From Sinomicrobium kalidii (GTDB taxonomy: Bacteria; Bacteroidota; Bacteroidia; Flavobacteriales; Flavobacteriaceae), in contig NZ_CP089211.1 of the NCBI RefSeq assembly GCF_021183825.1, forward strand, positions 3,021,001 through 3,085,000: a DNA stretch of 64,000 bases, read 5' to 3'. The position numbers and the translations under genes were made by a program. Under the pieces are notes generated by a model that searched no databases, was not told where the DNA came from, and saw only the letters and a program-made list of their open reading frames with translations. Positions 46,492 to 55,976 of the stretch are shown here, piece after piece. Position 1 is the first letter of the stretch, and every line of letters starts with the position of its first letter.

Positions 46492-48735
46492 ATGAACAAA
46501 AACCCGTATAACTACTTCTCCAATTATGTTTTGAGAGCTCCGCTGCTCTCAGTAGATTTTTATAAAAACCTCACCCGGGATAAAGATATCACAGACAGGA
46601 AATTAAGGGAACTGTTCGAAAACCCTTTGATAAAGGAAGCGGTTTTCCTGGCATCCCCCCCTTTGTACGAAGAGCTGGAACGCTGGGCAGAAGGGGAGGT
46701 CACAGATCAGAAAAAGACGGAAAAACTAAAGCATTCCTTTCTCAAATACCTCTCGCGGATGTCGTCGCGCTGTACGCCTTTCGGACTTTTTGCCGGATGT
46801 TGTGTGGGGCAGCTCGGGGAAGAGACCAGATTAAAACTCGAGGGGGCTCAAAACAATCGCCGTCACACACGTCTCGATATGAACTACCTGGTGGCTCTTT
46901 CACAGGATCTGGTAAAGAATAAAAATATCCGGGAGCAGCTGCTTTTCTATCCGAATTCCAGTATATACCGTGCCGGGGAGCAATTGCGGTATGTTGAATA
47001 CAAGTACGCCAACAGCAAACGGCACCATCACATTGTAGCCGTGGATGACTCTGAATACCTTTCCGGGATACTGGAAAAAGCATCTCGGGGTGCTTTACTG
47101 AAAGACCTTGCCCAAACCCTGGTTGATGAAGAGATCACTTATGAAGAAGCTGCGGGGTTCCTGGAAGAACTGGTGGACAACCAGCTACTCATCAGTGAAC
47201 TGGAACCTTCGGTTTCCGGACCGGAATTTCTGGAGCAGATACGGGGAGTATTGAAGAAACTGGAAGGTACTGGAAAGATACTGGACATTCTGAACCGGGC
47301 AGGTGCCGGAATAAAGGAACTGGATCAGAAAACAGGAAATCTTCCCGAAGCATATATCGAACTCAGTGAATTTTTAAAACAACTGGAAACCGGGTTCGAA
47401 TTAAAATTCCTTTTTCAGACCGACATGATCCTGGAAGCCGAAAAAAACACCCTGGACAAGTCTGTTGCGGATGATGTAAAGAAGGGGATCGCTTTTTTGA
47501 ATAAGATAACTCTGCCTCCGAAAAGTACAATACTGGACCAGTTCAAAACTGCCTTTTACGAACGCTTTGAAGAACGGGAAGTCCCTCTTTCCAGGGCATT
47601 GGATGTGGAAATGGGCATAGGCTACAAACAAGACCAGGGTGCGGGTGATGTAAGCCCGCTCGTAGATGATATCGTGCTTCCCGGAAAGAAACCCAAACAC
47701 GAAGTTTCCGAAGTAATGTGGAGCCCCGTACATGACATACTCCGGAAAAAACTGGTCCGGGCCCTGGTTGAAAATGCGTATTGCATAAATCTGGACGATG
47801 AAGATTTTAAGGAATTTGAAGAAAACTGGGAAGATCTGCCCGATACCGTCTCTACCATGGTGGAAATCGTGGAAGAAGATGGTTGTACGAAAATCCGGAT
47901 GGGAAGCGCCGGAGGCTCCAGTGCTGCCAACCTGCTCGGGCGTTTTTGCCACGGAGATGAAAAGCTGGATGCCCATACTCGCGAGATTGTCGGTACGGAA
48001 ACCAGGGTTAACAGTGACAAAGTGCTGGCGGAAATTGTCCATCTGCCGGAATCCAGGGTGGGCAATATACTGATGCGTCCTGCGCTCCGTGGTTATGAAA
48101 TCCCTTACCTGGCCAAGTCCGTATTGCCGGAAGAGGGGCAGTTGCCTATAGAGGACCTTCGCATTTCCGTAAAATACGGAAGAAACATCCGCCTGAGGTC
48201 GGAAAAACTGAATAAAGAAGTCGTTCCGCACCTTACCAATGCCCATAATTATTCTTCCAATTCCCTGCCTATTTACCATTTTCTCTGTGATATGCAGACC
48301 CAGGGACTTCGGGGAGGCGTGGGACTCAACCTTGGTCCCTTTGCAGGGGAATATACGTTTATTCCGCGGATAGCATACGGTAATCTTATTCTTTCGGAAG
48401 CTACATGGAACCTGAAAAAAGAAGATATCGAGCCTTTGAAAAAACGGATAAAGGACGATGATAAACCGGAAGAAGCGATCGAGACCTTCAGAAAAGAACG
48501 GAAAATCCCGCAATACGTGATGCTTGCCGATGGCGATAACGAATTATTGATTAACTTTAAGAACCTCACTTCCGTAAGAATGCTCCTGGATACCGTAAAA
48601 AAACGGCAGGGTTTTAAACTCACCGAGTTCTTCTTTGGTAAGAACGGGGTTGTTAAAGATAGAGACGGTGCATACTACGCCAACCAGGTCGTATTGTCTT
48701 TTTATAACAGTGAAAAATTAAAGAATGAACGATAA
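46492..48735 (+). CDS. lanB: Lantibiotic dehydratase (LanB, glutamylation domain)
   Basis: This 747-aa protein belongs to the Lant_dehydr_N family, which uses glutamyl-tRNA to glutamylate Ser/Thr of the precursor. The MSSRCTPFGLFAG block (residues 90-102) is diagnostic. It corresponds to the N-terminal part of classical LanB; the elimination domain is a separate gene overlapping by 11 bp, as in split systems. A recurring T-run/TACCTT promoter-like stretch precedes it. Confidence 0.95.
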   Translation: MNKNPYNYFSNYVLRAPLLSVDFYKNLTRDKDITDRKLRELFENPLIKEAVFLASPPLYEELERWAEGEVTDQKKTEKLKHSFLKYLSRMSSRCTPFGLFAGCCVGQLGEETRLKLEGAQNNRRHTRLDMNYLVALSQDLVKNKNIREQLLFYPNSSIYRAGEQLRYVEYKYANSKRHHHIVAVDDSEYLSGILEKASRGALLKDLAQTLVDEEITYEEAAGFLEELVDNQLLISELEPSVSGPEFLEQIRGVLKKLEGTGKILDILNRAGAGIKELDQKTGNLPEAYIELSEFLKQLETGFELKFLFQTDMILEAEKNTLDKSVADDVKKGIAFLNKITLPPKSTILDQFKTAFYERFEEREVPLSRALDVEMGIGYKQDQGAGDVSPLVDDIVLPGKKPKHEVSEVMWSPVHDILRKKLVRALVENAYCINLDDEDFKEFEENWEDLPDTVSTMVEIVEEDGCTKIRMGSAGGSSAANLLGRFCHGDEKLDAHTREIVGTETRVNSDKVLAEIVHLPESRVGNILMRPALRGYEIPYLAKSVLPEEGQLPIEDLRISVKYGRNIRLRSEKLNKEVVPHLTNAHNYSSNSLPIYHFLCDMQTQGLRGGVGLNLGPFAGEYTFIPRIAYGNLILSEATWNLKKEDIEPLKKRIKDDDKPEEAIETFRKERKIPQYVMLADGDNELLINFKNLTSVRMLLDTVKKRQGFKLTEFFFGKNGVVKDRDGAYYANQVVLSFYNSEKLKNER

Positions 48736-49666
48736 ACCTACACAACGCAATTTTATTCTCGGTGATAGCTGGTTGTTCTACAAAATATATACGGGCCCCA
48801 AAACCTCGGATACCATTCTCACGGAAGCCATCCGGCCCGTTGCCTTACAGTTGATACGGGAAAAAGTAATAGACAAATGGTTTTTTATGCGTTATTCCGA
48901 TCCGAAACACCATCTCAGGGTTCGTTTTCATTTTAACGCACCGGATACTATTGGCACAATTATCAATCGCCTGTTACCTGCTTTCAGGGATTTTACGGAT
49001 AAAGATCTGATATGGAAGATCCAGGCCGATACCTACAAACGGGAACTCGAACGCTACGGGCACAATACGATGGAACTTGCGGAAACCCTGTTTTTTCACG
49101 ACAGTACCATGATAACGGAGTTCCTGGACATGATAGAAGGCGATGAAGGTGAAGAACTAAGATGGTTGTTTTCATTGAGGGCAATGGATTCGCTTCTCGA
49201 CAGTTTCCTGTACACAGAAGAAGAAAAACTCGCCCTGCTGGAACGGTTAAAGACGGGATTCGGTGAAGAATTCGGAATGAGCAGACCGCTAAAAAAGCAG
49301 CTGGATGACAAATATCGTAAATACAGGGCTAAAATAGATGCGTTCATGGTCTTTCAGGCCGGGGACAATCCGGATTATGGCCCGATACTGGAAGTATTGG
49401 AACGAAAAAAACGTAACATAACACCCGTGGCAAATGCTGTTTTAAAGCACCGGGATGAAAAAACACTGGAAGTGCCGCTGAACGATCTTATGGGGAGTTA
49501 CATCCACATGCTGATGAACCGCCTCTTCAGATCCAGGAACCGCATGCACGAAATGGTGTGTTATGATTTCCTGTACAGGTATTACAGATCGGCCATTGCG
49601 AGAAAAAAGAAAGGGAAGAACGCGATCGGTAATCGTAAGGAAATTGTAAAAAGCCAGGGAGGATAA
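48725..49666 (+). CDS. SpaB_C/thiopeptide-type elimination protein
   Basis: This 313-aa protein has the SpaB C-terminal domain that removes glutamate to form dehydroalanine/dehydrobutyrine. Typical blocks are WLFYKIYTGPKTSDTIL, WFFMRYSDPKHHLRVRFHF and the C-terminal IHMLMNRLFRSRNRMHEMVC. It overlaps lanB by 11 bp, so the two are co-translated. It ends the cluster. Confidence 0.93.
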   Translation: MNDKPTQRNFILGDSWLFYKIYTGPKTSDTILTEAIRPVALQLIREKVIDKWFFMRYSDPKHHLRVRFHFNAPDTIGTIINRLLPAFRDFTDKDLIWKIQADTYKRELERYGHNTMELAETLFFHDSTMITEFLDMIEGDEGEELRWLFSLRAMDSLLDSFLYTEEEKLALLERLKTGFGEEFGMSRPLKKQLDDKYRKYRAKIDAFMVFQAGDNPDYGPILEVLERKKRNITPVANAVLKHRDEKTLEVPLNDLMGSYIHMLMNRLFRSRNRMHEMVCYDFLYRYYRSAIARKKKGKNAIGNRKEIVKSQGG

Positions 49667-49681
49667 CAAATTCCTGCGGAC

Positions 49682-50167
49682 TTATTTTTTTACATTTTTA
49701 GCCCCTTCGATAACCTTGGCCTTTAATCCTTCTTTGTAAACCAGTACTTTGTCCAGCACACATTTATCGCCGCTTCCGATGATCTGGGCGGCTAGTATCC
49801 CGGCATTTTTGGCCCCGTTCAATGCTACGGTGGCCACGGGGACTCCTCCCGGCATCTGCAGGATGGACAATACGGAATCCCAGCCGTCTATGGAATTACT
49901 GCTTTTTACCGGAACCCCGATAACCGGGAGCGGCGACAGCGAAGCTATCATTCCCGGAAGGTGTGCAGCTCCCCCGGCACCGGCAATGATCACTGAAATT
50001 CCGCGATCGTGCGCATTTTTACCGAAGTCGAACATTTTTTCCGGTGTCCGGTGTGCCGACACGATATCGACTTCCACCTCAATGTCAAACCCTTTCAGAA
50101 TATCTATGGCGTCCTGCATAACGGGCAGGTCGCTGGTGCTTCCCATAATAACGGCTACTTTGCTCAT
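49682..50167 (-). CDS. purE: N5-carboxyaminoimidazole ribonucleotide mutase
   Basis: This 161-aa cytoplasmic enzyme rearranges N5-CAIR to CAIR in purine synthesis. Diagnostic blocks are MGSTSDLPVMQDA, VSAHRTPEKMFDF (catalytic His), AGAGGAAHLPGM and LPVIGVPVKSS. It works with purK, which lies just upstream on the same strand (102 bp gap holding a repeat). Confidence 0.96.
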   Translation of the reverse strand: MSKVAVIMGSTSDLPVMQDAIDILKGFDIEVEVDIVSAHRTPEKMFDFGKNAHDRGISVIIAGAGGAAHLPGMIASLSPLPVIGVPVKSSNSIDGWDSVLSILQMPGGVPVATVALNGAKNAGILAAQIIGSGDKCVLDKVLVYKEGLKAKVIEGAKNVKK

Positions 50168-50201
50168 TTTGTTCGGTTTTTTGAACTCCGGCTTCCTGTC
50201 A

Positions 50202-50219
50202 TCTCGAGTGTAGTCGAGA
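50202..50219. repeat. Short dyad repeat in the purK-purE gap
   Basis: TCTCGA (50202) and TCGAGA (50214) form a small hairpin within TCATCTCGAGTGTAGTCGAG, a form of the TCGAG repeats scattered in flavobacterial intergenic DNA. It could be a small mobile repeat. Confidence 0.5.
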
Positions 50220-50269
50220 GGTCGTGGAGTCGCTGGATTTTATTGTATTATTTTCTTCTTATAACAGTC

Positions 50270-51421
50270 TTAACAGACCACCTTAATGGTATTCTTCACC
50301 TTCTCCGCAATTTCCCTTGCCTTGTCGATGTCCTTGTTCACAATGGTCACATGCCCCATTTTACGAAACGGCCGGGTTTCCTTTTTGCCGTAAATATGCG
50401 GGGTTACCCCGTCCATTTTCATAATAGCTTCTATATTACGGTATATTACTTTCCCCGTATAACCTTCTGCCCCGGTAAGGTTTACCATGATACCGCCAAC
50501 CTTACTGTCAGCAAGTCCCAGTGGTAATCCCAGTATGGCCCGAAGATGTTGTTCAAACTGGTTGGTGTAGCTGGCTTCTATGCTATAGTGTCCGCTGTTG
50601 TGCGGGCGGGGGGCCACTTCATTTACAAGGATGTCATCATCTTGCGTCCGGAACATTTCCACGGCCAATAGGCCTACGTGGCGGAACGCTTCGGATACTT
50701 TCAGGGCAGTTTGCCGGGCCTTTTCTGCCACAGTTTCATCTATTCTCGCCGGGCAGATCACATATTCCACCTGGTTCGCCGTGGGATGGAATTCCATTTC
50801 CACCACAGGGTAAGTGGATACTTCCCCCTTGGTGTTCCGGGCCACAATCACTGCCAGTTCGTTTTTAAACGGGATCATTTCCTCGGTAATGCATTCCACA
50901 TCGGGCAGGTTGTCCAGATCGGTATGTGAGCGGATGACTTTCACCCCTTTTCCGTCATAACCGAATTGTGCGCTTTTCCAGACGAAGGGAAAGTCGATAC
51001 TTTCATTTTCCAGTGCCGTACGGATTTCACTGGTATATGCATATCTCCTGAACACGGCCGTAGGGATATTGTGATCTGTGTAAAAGAGCTTCTGCCTGGC
51101 CTTGTTCTGAATGGTCCTCAATGTGGCGGGAGAAGGGAAAACCTTTATGCCTTCTTCTTCCAGTTTCTCCAGGGCATCAACATTTACATTTTCAATCTCG
51201 AAGGTGAGGACGTCCACTTTTTTCCCGAATTCATAAACGGTATCGTAATCCATAAGATCTCCCGTATAGAATGCATTACAGGCAATCCTGCAGGGAGCTT
51301 CCCTGCTGGGGTCGAGGACACAGGTATAAATATCGTATTTCCTGGTTTCGTACAACAACATTTTTCCGAGCTGTCCGCCGCCGAGTATTCCCAGTTTGAA
51401 ATCGGAAGAAAAGTAATCCAT
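50270..51421 (-). CDS. purK: 5-(carboxyamino)imidazole ribonucleotide synthase
   Basis: This 383-aa ATP-grasp enzyme carboxylates aminoimidazole ribonucleotide with bicarbonate to N5-CAIR. Blocks are LGILGGGQLGKMLLYE (dinucleotide-like start), LTFEIENVNV, FPFVWKSAQFGYDGKGV and VNEVAPRPHNSGHYSIEA (ATP-grasp loop). Its product goes to PurE encoded downstream. Confidence 0.95.
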   Translation of the reverse strand: MDYFSSDFKLGILGGGQLGKMLLYETRKYDIYTCVLDPSREAPCRIACNAFYTGDLMDYDTVYEFGKKVDVLTFEIENVNVDALEKLEEEGIKVFPSPATLRTIQNKARQKLFYTDHNIPTAVFRRYAYTSEIRTALENESIDFPFVWKSAQFGYDGKGVKVIRSHTDLDNLPDVECITEEMIPFKNELAVIVARNTKGEVSTYPVVEMEFHPTANQVEYVICPARIDETVAEKARQTALKVSEAFRHVGLLAVEMFRTQDDDILVNEVAPRPHNSGHYSIEASYTNQFEQHLRAILGLPLGLADSKVGGIMVNLTGAEGYTGKVIYRNIEAIMKMDGVTPHIYGKKETRPFRKMGHVTIVNKDIDKAREIAEKVKNTIKVVC

Positions 51422-51480
51422 GTATTTTGCGTTTGTATTTACCTCCGCAAAAATAATTATTTATACCGACTACTAAGGTT

Positions 51481-52578
51481 TTAACTTACCGAATTAAGCA
51501 AAGTGGCCAATCCGCCCCGCAAGCTCAGGACCTTTGCAGCAGGGTATTCCCGCAAAAACCACTGTGCGGCCTGCCTGCTCCTCACACCGCTCTGGCAGTA
51601 AAAGACAATGGTTTGATGGGTGGGGATGATATCGCAAAGCGATTCCAGTTGGTCCAAAGGAATATGGAGGTCCGGACTATCCGGCGGAAGCATATCCATA
51701 CGGGAACTTTCCCTTTCCGAAGAAGTACGGACATCAACGACAGTTGTGTTTTTCAGATCGGAATTTATAAAGTCTTCAGAAGTAATTTCATCCATCACAC
51801 CTTCATCACGGATACAGGCATATTCAACGTCGTTGAGGGCGTCCGGTATTTCCTGAACATTCTTACTGAATTTCAGTGTCTGGGTCTGCATGGTGAGGCA
51901 ATCTATCGTCAGGAGTTTTCCGCTCAATACCTGTCCTATGCCGCAAACCATCTTGATCACCTCATTGGCCTGCATGGCACCGATAATGCCGGGCAGTACA
52001 CCGAGTACCCCTATTTCCGCACAGTTCGGGGAAGCCCCGGGAGGTGGCGGAGTGGGGAAGAGACACCTGTATGTAGGGCCGTCCTGATAATTGAATACGG
52101 AAACCTGTCCTTCGAATTTGTAAATGGAACCGAAAACCACAGGTTTGTTACACATAACAGCGGCATCGTTGACGAGGTACCGTGTGGGAAAATTATCTGA
52201 CCCGTCCACGATAATATCATATGAGGAAAACAGTTCCAGGGCATTTTCTCTGGTCAGCGCTTCGGGATATGCCGTTATTTGTATGTGCGGATTCAGTTTT
52301 TTCAGTTTTTCTGCTGCAATTACGGCCTTGTTCTGTCCGATATCGTCAGTAGAAAACAATACCTGCCGGTGAAGGTTGGACACCTCTACCTTATCATGAT
52401 CTATAATACCTGTATTTCCCGTTCCGGCAGCGATGAGATAAGGAAGTATGGCAGAGCCCAGTCCGCCTGCACCGATGACCAGGACCCTGGCGTTTTTGAG
52501 TTTTGCCTGTCCGCTTTCCCCGATCTCGCTTAGTATGAGTTGCCGGTGGTATTGTGCGTTTTCTCCTTTAGATAACAT
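51481..52578 (-). CDS. thiF: ThiF/MoeB-family adenylyltransferase with rhodanese domain
   Basis: This 365-aa protein has an E1-like domain (VLVIGAGGLGSAILPYL, SDNFPTRYLVND, RCLFPTPPPPGASPNCAEIG) and a C-terminal rhodanese domain with Cys in VFYCQSGVRSRQA. It would adenylate the C-terminal GG of ThiS (and perhaps MoaD) and supply sulfur. It is on the strand of the thiamine operon but split from thiH by a barrel gene. Whether it serves ThiS, MoaD or both cannot be told. Confidence 0.85.
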   Translation of the reverse strand: MLSKGENAQYHRQLILSEIGESGQAKLKNARVLVIGAGGLGSAILPYLIAAGTGNTGIIDHDKVEVSNLHRQVLFSTDDIGQNKAVIAAEKLKKLNPHIQITAYPEALTRENALELFSSYDIIVDGSDNFPTRYLVNDAAVMCNKPVVFGSIYKFEGQVSVFNYQDGPTYRCLFPTPPPPGASPNCAEIGVLGVLPGIIGAMQANEVIKMVCGIGQVLSGKLLTIDCLTMQTQTLKFSKNVQEIPDALNDVEYACIRDEGVMDEITSEDFINSDLKNTTVVDVRTSSERESSRMDMLPPDSPDLHIPLDQLESLCDIIPTHQTIVFYCQSGVRSRQAAQWFLREYPAAKVLSLRGGLATLLNSVS

Positions 52579-52638
52579 GACGACTCTTTTTTAGTAGTAT
52601 AAAGGTACAACGAATAAAGTATTTCGGATAAGGCAGTA

Positions 52639-53859
52639 TTAGAAAATCGTGTATCCGACAATTACAGATAAACTTTTGTAATTTGAATCCCAGTATACAT
52701 AATTCAGAATACTTCTGGATTGGTACCTCAATTCCAGGCTGTATTTATTGTTATACTTGTAACCGAGTCCCAGGGCCAGATGAGTATTTGATTTGGTTTC
52801 CAGGGTCCTGTAAATGGAAGAGTCATCAGACCGGGTAAAATCTATGGATGAATCGAGATCTGCATTGAATACCACAGAAAGATTGGCAAATAGTTTTGAG
52901 TTGTCGTCAAGAAAAAAATAATGCCGTACCGACAGGGGTATTTCAATCGATTTGTAATCCACACTTGTGGTAAGTTTACCCCCGGATACATTGTCGGCAT
53001 CGATCGTTTTTTCTGACTTGTAATATTGATAAGTGGGCTCAATCAACACACTCCATTTGTTTTTGTTAAAGGGTAGAACAAATTCGCCTTCCAAACCGAA
53101 CCTGAATCCCGGTTCATTGTCAAAATCGGTTTTTCTTCCACTTGATTGATTTCTGTCTATACTTAAGGAAGAGAATTTAAGGCCGGGCCTGAGGGTGAGA
53201 TGGAACATCCTCTTGTTGTTCTTTTTGTAACTTACGAATTCCGAATGGGTACACGAATTATATTTCGTAAATAAATTAATCAGGGAATTTTTTCTGTATT
53301 CGAGTGTCTCCACTTTCCTCATGGTAATGGCATCGCATTTTAGTGACTGCCAGAGTTGTTGTTTGTACTGAATGTTTTCCCCTATTTTGTTTTCAGCGGC
53401 AAGATATTTTTTATAAACCAATTGCCGGATTTCATCTAAAGTATCTGTCTTAAAGAAGTAACATCTCAGGTTTCCGTTTTCATAATGGTATAAGCTGGCC
53501 TTACCTTCGATCAACACTTTTAAAAAAAGCTGTTCTTCTTGGAACTCCGGGGCTTTGTTACTACTTAATGAACCGATTCTTTCGTCTGATTTGTCAATTT
53601 TGACCGTCGCCCTGATAAATTTAGAGATCCCCGATACGCCAAACTCCTTTACGGATGCCATAGTTCCGGCCTTTGGGGAATCGGTTTCGGTTAGTTTATA
53701 CTGAAATTCAGTCGGGTTGTTTTTCCAGTCGATATTTTTAATCAGGCACTCCGTTTTTTGTCCGGAATTATCAATAAAATATCCCTTTTCAAAAGATATT
53801 TGTGCATAGGATTTTACACTTAAGATTGTAGTCAGAAGGAAAAACAGTTTTTTTGTCAT
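52639..53859 (-). CDS. Secreted outer-membrane beta-barrel-type protein of unknown function
   Basis: This 406-aa protein has a signal peptide (1-19, ending SYA). The first half is a non-barrel domain (about 20-220). The C-terminal half (about 225-406) shows alternating patterns of an outer-membrane barrel ending in an aromatic (VGYTIF), resembling PorT-type proteins. It lies between thiH and thiF, on the same strand, so it may have been inserted into the operon. The function is unknown. Confidence 0.7.
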   Translation of the reverse strand: MTKKLFFLLTTILSVKSYAQISFEKGYFIDNSGQKTECLIKNIDWKNNPTEFQYKLTETDSPKAGTMASVKEFGVSGISKFIRATVKIDKSDERIGSLSSNKAPEFQEEQLFLKVLIEGKASLYHYENGNLRCYFFKTDTLDEIRQLVYKKYLAAENKIGENIQYKQQLWQSLKCDAITMRKVETLEYRKNSLINLFTKYNSCTHSEFVSYKKNNKRMFHLTLRPGLKFSSLSIDRNQSSGRKTDFDNEPGFRFGLEGEFVLPFNKNKWSVLIEPTYQYYKSEKTIDADNVSGGKLTTSVDYKSIEIPLSVRHYFFLDDNSKLFANLSVVFNADLDSSIDFTRSDDSSIYRTLETKSNTHLALGLGYKYNNKYSLELRYQSRSILNYVYWDSNYKSLSVIVGYTIF

Positions 53860-54020
53860 GCATTTAATTTTGTGCCACTGGGGTTTTTGCTTTTGGGTTA
53901 AGGCAATGGCAGGGGGAAACCATCTTTATTGGCGGATTAATAAATTTCATCAAACATACTAAAAAAGATAATATGGGAAACAGAAACCATTACTTTGATG
54001 TTTCCCTGCCTCACAAAATA

Positions 54021-55181
54021 TCAATACCCCTTTTCCCAGTCTTTCCAAACCACTTCATAGCCTTTCCTGCGAATCATTCCGGCTATTTCCTCAGTAGTTC
54101 GCTCATCACAAATCTCGAACTGTTCCAGGGATTTCGGGTCTACGACATAGCCTCCGGGATTGGTTTTGGATTCTGCGCTTATGGAATTAACACCCAGCTT
54201 TATCATGTTATCCCGGAAGGCCATACTTTCCCTTGTGGAGAGTGAAAGTTCCACATCCTCATCCAGCAGCCGATAGGCAAAGATCAATTGTGCGAGGTCT
54301 GTATCCGTCATGACCACCTTGGGTTCCAGACCGCCGGAATGGGGGCGTAGCCTCGGGAAGGAAATGGAATACCGGGTTTTCCAGTATTTTTTTTGCAGGT
54401 ACCTGAGGTGAAGTGCCGTGAAAAAACTGTCGGTTCGCCAGTCTTCCAGTCCGAAAAGCGCCCCGAGCCCTGTTTTATGGATCTCAGCCTGTCCGAGGCG
54501 ATCGGGAGTGTGCAGGCGGTATTTGAAATTTGATTTTTTCCCTTTGGGATGATGTATCTTGTAGCATTCCTCGTGATAGGTTTCCTGATAGACCAGAACA
54601 GCGTAAAGCCCCTCGGCAATAAGCGCATTGTATTCTTCGGTTTCAAGGGGTTGTACTTCAATACTGATATTGGAAAAATAAGGACGGATAAGTTTAATGG
54701 CATTTTTTAAATAAGAGACACCCACGGTCCGGTTGGCTTCGCCCGTAACCAATAGAATATGATCGTATCCCTTTTGTTTGAGAAAATCGGCTTCCCGGAG
54801 AATTTCATTGTTGGTAAGTGTTCGCCGGGGTATCTTGTTGGTCAGGCTGAAACCGCAGTACGTACAGATATTCTGGCATTCGTTGGAAAGGTACATCGGG
54901 GCGTACATCTGTATGGTTTTACCAAACCGTTGTCGGGTAATACGCATACTTTCCCGGGCCATTTGTTCGAGGAAAGGTTTTGCTGCCGGCGAAATAAGTG
55001 CTTTGAAATCTTCCAGAGAGCGTTTTTTACAGCTCAATGCACGGTAAACGTCCGATGTTGTTTTTTCATAGATGCTTGTCCTGATCCCGTCCCAGTCGTA
55101 TTTCCGGAAGACGGGGTAGAAGCCTTCTCCTGTTGCTTGTTCGTAAGTTCCTGTATTTTTTTGCTGAAACAGTACAGACAT
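54021..55181 (-). CDS. thiH: 2-iminoacetate synthase
   Basis: This 386-aa radical-SAM enzyme cleaves tyrosine to dehydroglycine for thiazole synthesis. The CxxxCxxC cluster motif is at residues 102-109 (ECQNICTYCGF), and the later LPRLRPHSGG-type segment (FPRLRPHSGGLEPKVVM) is normal. It follows thiG by 12 bp. Confidence 0.96.
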   Translation of the reverse strand: MSVLFQQKNTGTYEQATGEGFYPVFRKYDWDGIRTSIYEKTTSDVYRALSCKKRSLEDFKALISPAAKPFLEQMARESMRITRQRFGKTIQMYAPMYLSNECQNICTYCGFSLTNKIPRRTLTNNEILREADFLKQKGYDHILLVTGEANRTVGVSYLKNAIKLIRPYFSNISIEVQPLETEEYNALIAEGLYAVLVYQETYHEECYKIHHPKGKKSNFKYRLHTPDRLGQAEIHKTGLGALFGLEDWRTDSFFTALHLRYLQKKYWKTRYSISFPRLRPHSGGLEPKVVMTDTDLAQLIFAYRLLDEDVELSLSTRESMAFRDNMIKLGVNSISAESKTNPGGYVVDPKSLEQFEICDERTTEEIAGMIRRKGYEVVWKDWEKGY

Positions 55182-55193
55182 GGTTTTTGGTTT

Positions 55194-55976
55194 TTATTGA
55201 TTTTCCGAAAGAAAAGAGGTAAGTGGGCTGCTCGCTTCTGCTCCGGTCTTAACAGGCGCCAGCCTTGCGGTGTAGGCTGTCCTTCCCGCCCTTACAGCCA
55301 GTTTGAAGGCTTCGGCCATGGCTATGGGGTTGTCAGATACTGCAATGGCCGTATTGACCAGCACGGCATCGGCACCCATCTCCATCGCTGCGGCTGCATG
55401 AGAAGGACTTCCGATTCCCGCGTCAACAATAACGGGTACACTACTTTGCTCGACAATGATCTCCAGGAAGTCCAGTGTCTTTAATCCCTTGTTGCTGCCT
55501 ATGGGCGCGCCAAGCGGCATGACACACTGGGCCCCGACCTCTTCCAGGCGTTTGCACAATACCGGGTCGGCGTGGATGTAGGGCATCACGACAAATCCCA
55601 GTTTCACCAGTTTTTCCGTAGCCAGCAGGGTTTCTACCGGGTCCGGGAGGAGGTATTTAGGGTCGGGATGGATTTCCAGTTTTATCCAGTTTGTTTCGAG
55701 GGCTTCCCTGGCCAGTTGGGCTGCAAATACGGCCTCTTTTGCGGTGCGTACGCCGGAGGTGTTGGGCAGTAACCTTATTCCGGTTTTTTGAAGTGCGGTG
55801 TGAATGTCTTCTGTCTGATCTTCCGGGTTGACCCTTTTCAGGGCAACGGTGGCCAGTTCGCTTCCGGAAGCCAGTACAGCTTTATTCATAAGACTGGCAG
55901 AACTGAATTTCCCGGTACCGATAAAAAGCCGGGAGGTAAATTCCGTTCCTGCTATGGTCAGAGTGTTGCTTTGCAT
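55194..55976 (-). CDS. thiG: Thiazole synthase
   Basis: This 260-aa TIM-barrel enzyme combines deoxyxylulose phosphate, dehydroglycine and ThiS thiocarboxylate into thiazole phosphate. Blocks are [61 protein letters not shown] and [11 protein letters not shown]. Its start overlaps the end of thiDE by 19 bp. Confidence 0.96.
   Translation of the reverse strand: MQSNTLTIAGTEFTSRLFIGTGKFSSASLMNKAVLASGSELATVALKRVNPEDQTEDIHTALQKTGIRLLPNTSGVRTAKEAVFAAQLAREALETNWIKLEIHPDPKYLLPDPVETLLATEKLVKLGFVVMPYIHADPVLCKRLEEVGAQCVMPLGAPIGSNKGLKTLDFLEIIVEQSSVPVIVDAGIGSPSHAAAAMEMGADAVLVNTAIAVSDNPIAMAEAFKLAVRAGRTAYTARLAPVKTGAEASSPLTSFLSENQ

Noticed and set aside
47401..48513. 370-aa open frame on the minus strand
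   Set aside because: It is fully antisense to lanB, which has clear family motifs; the antisense protein is low-complexity and aromatic-rich, as expected from a shadow.
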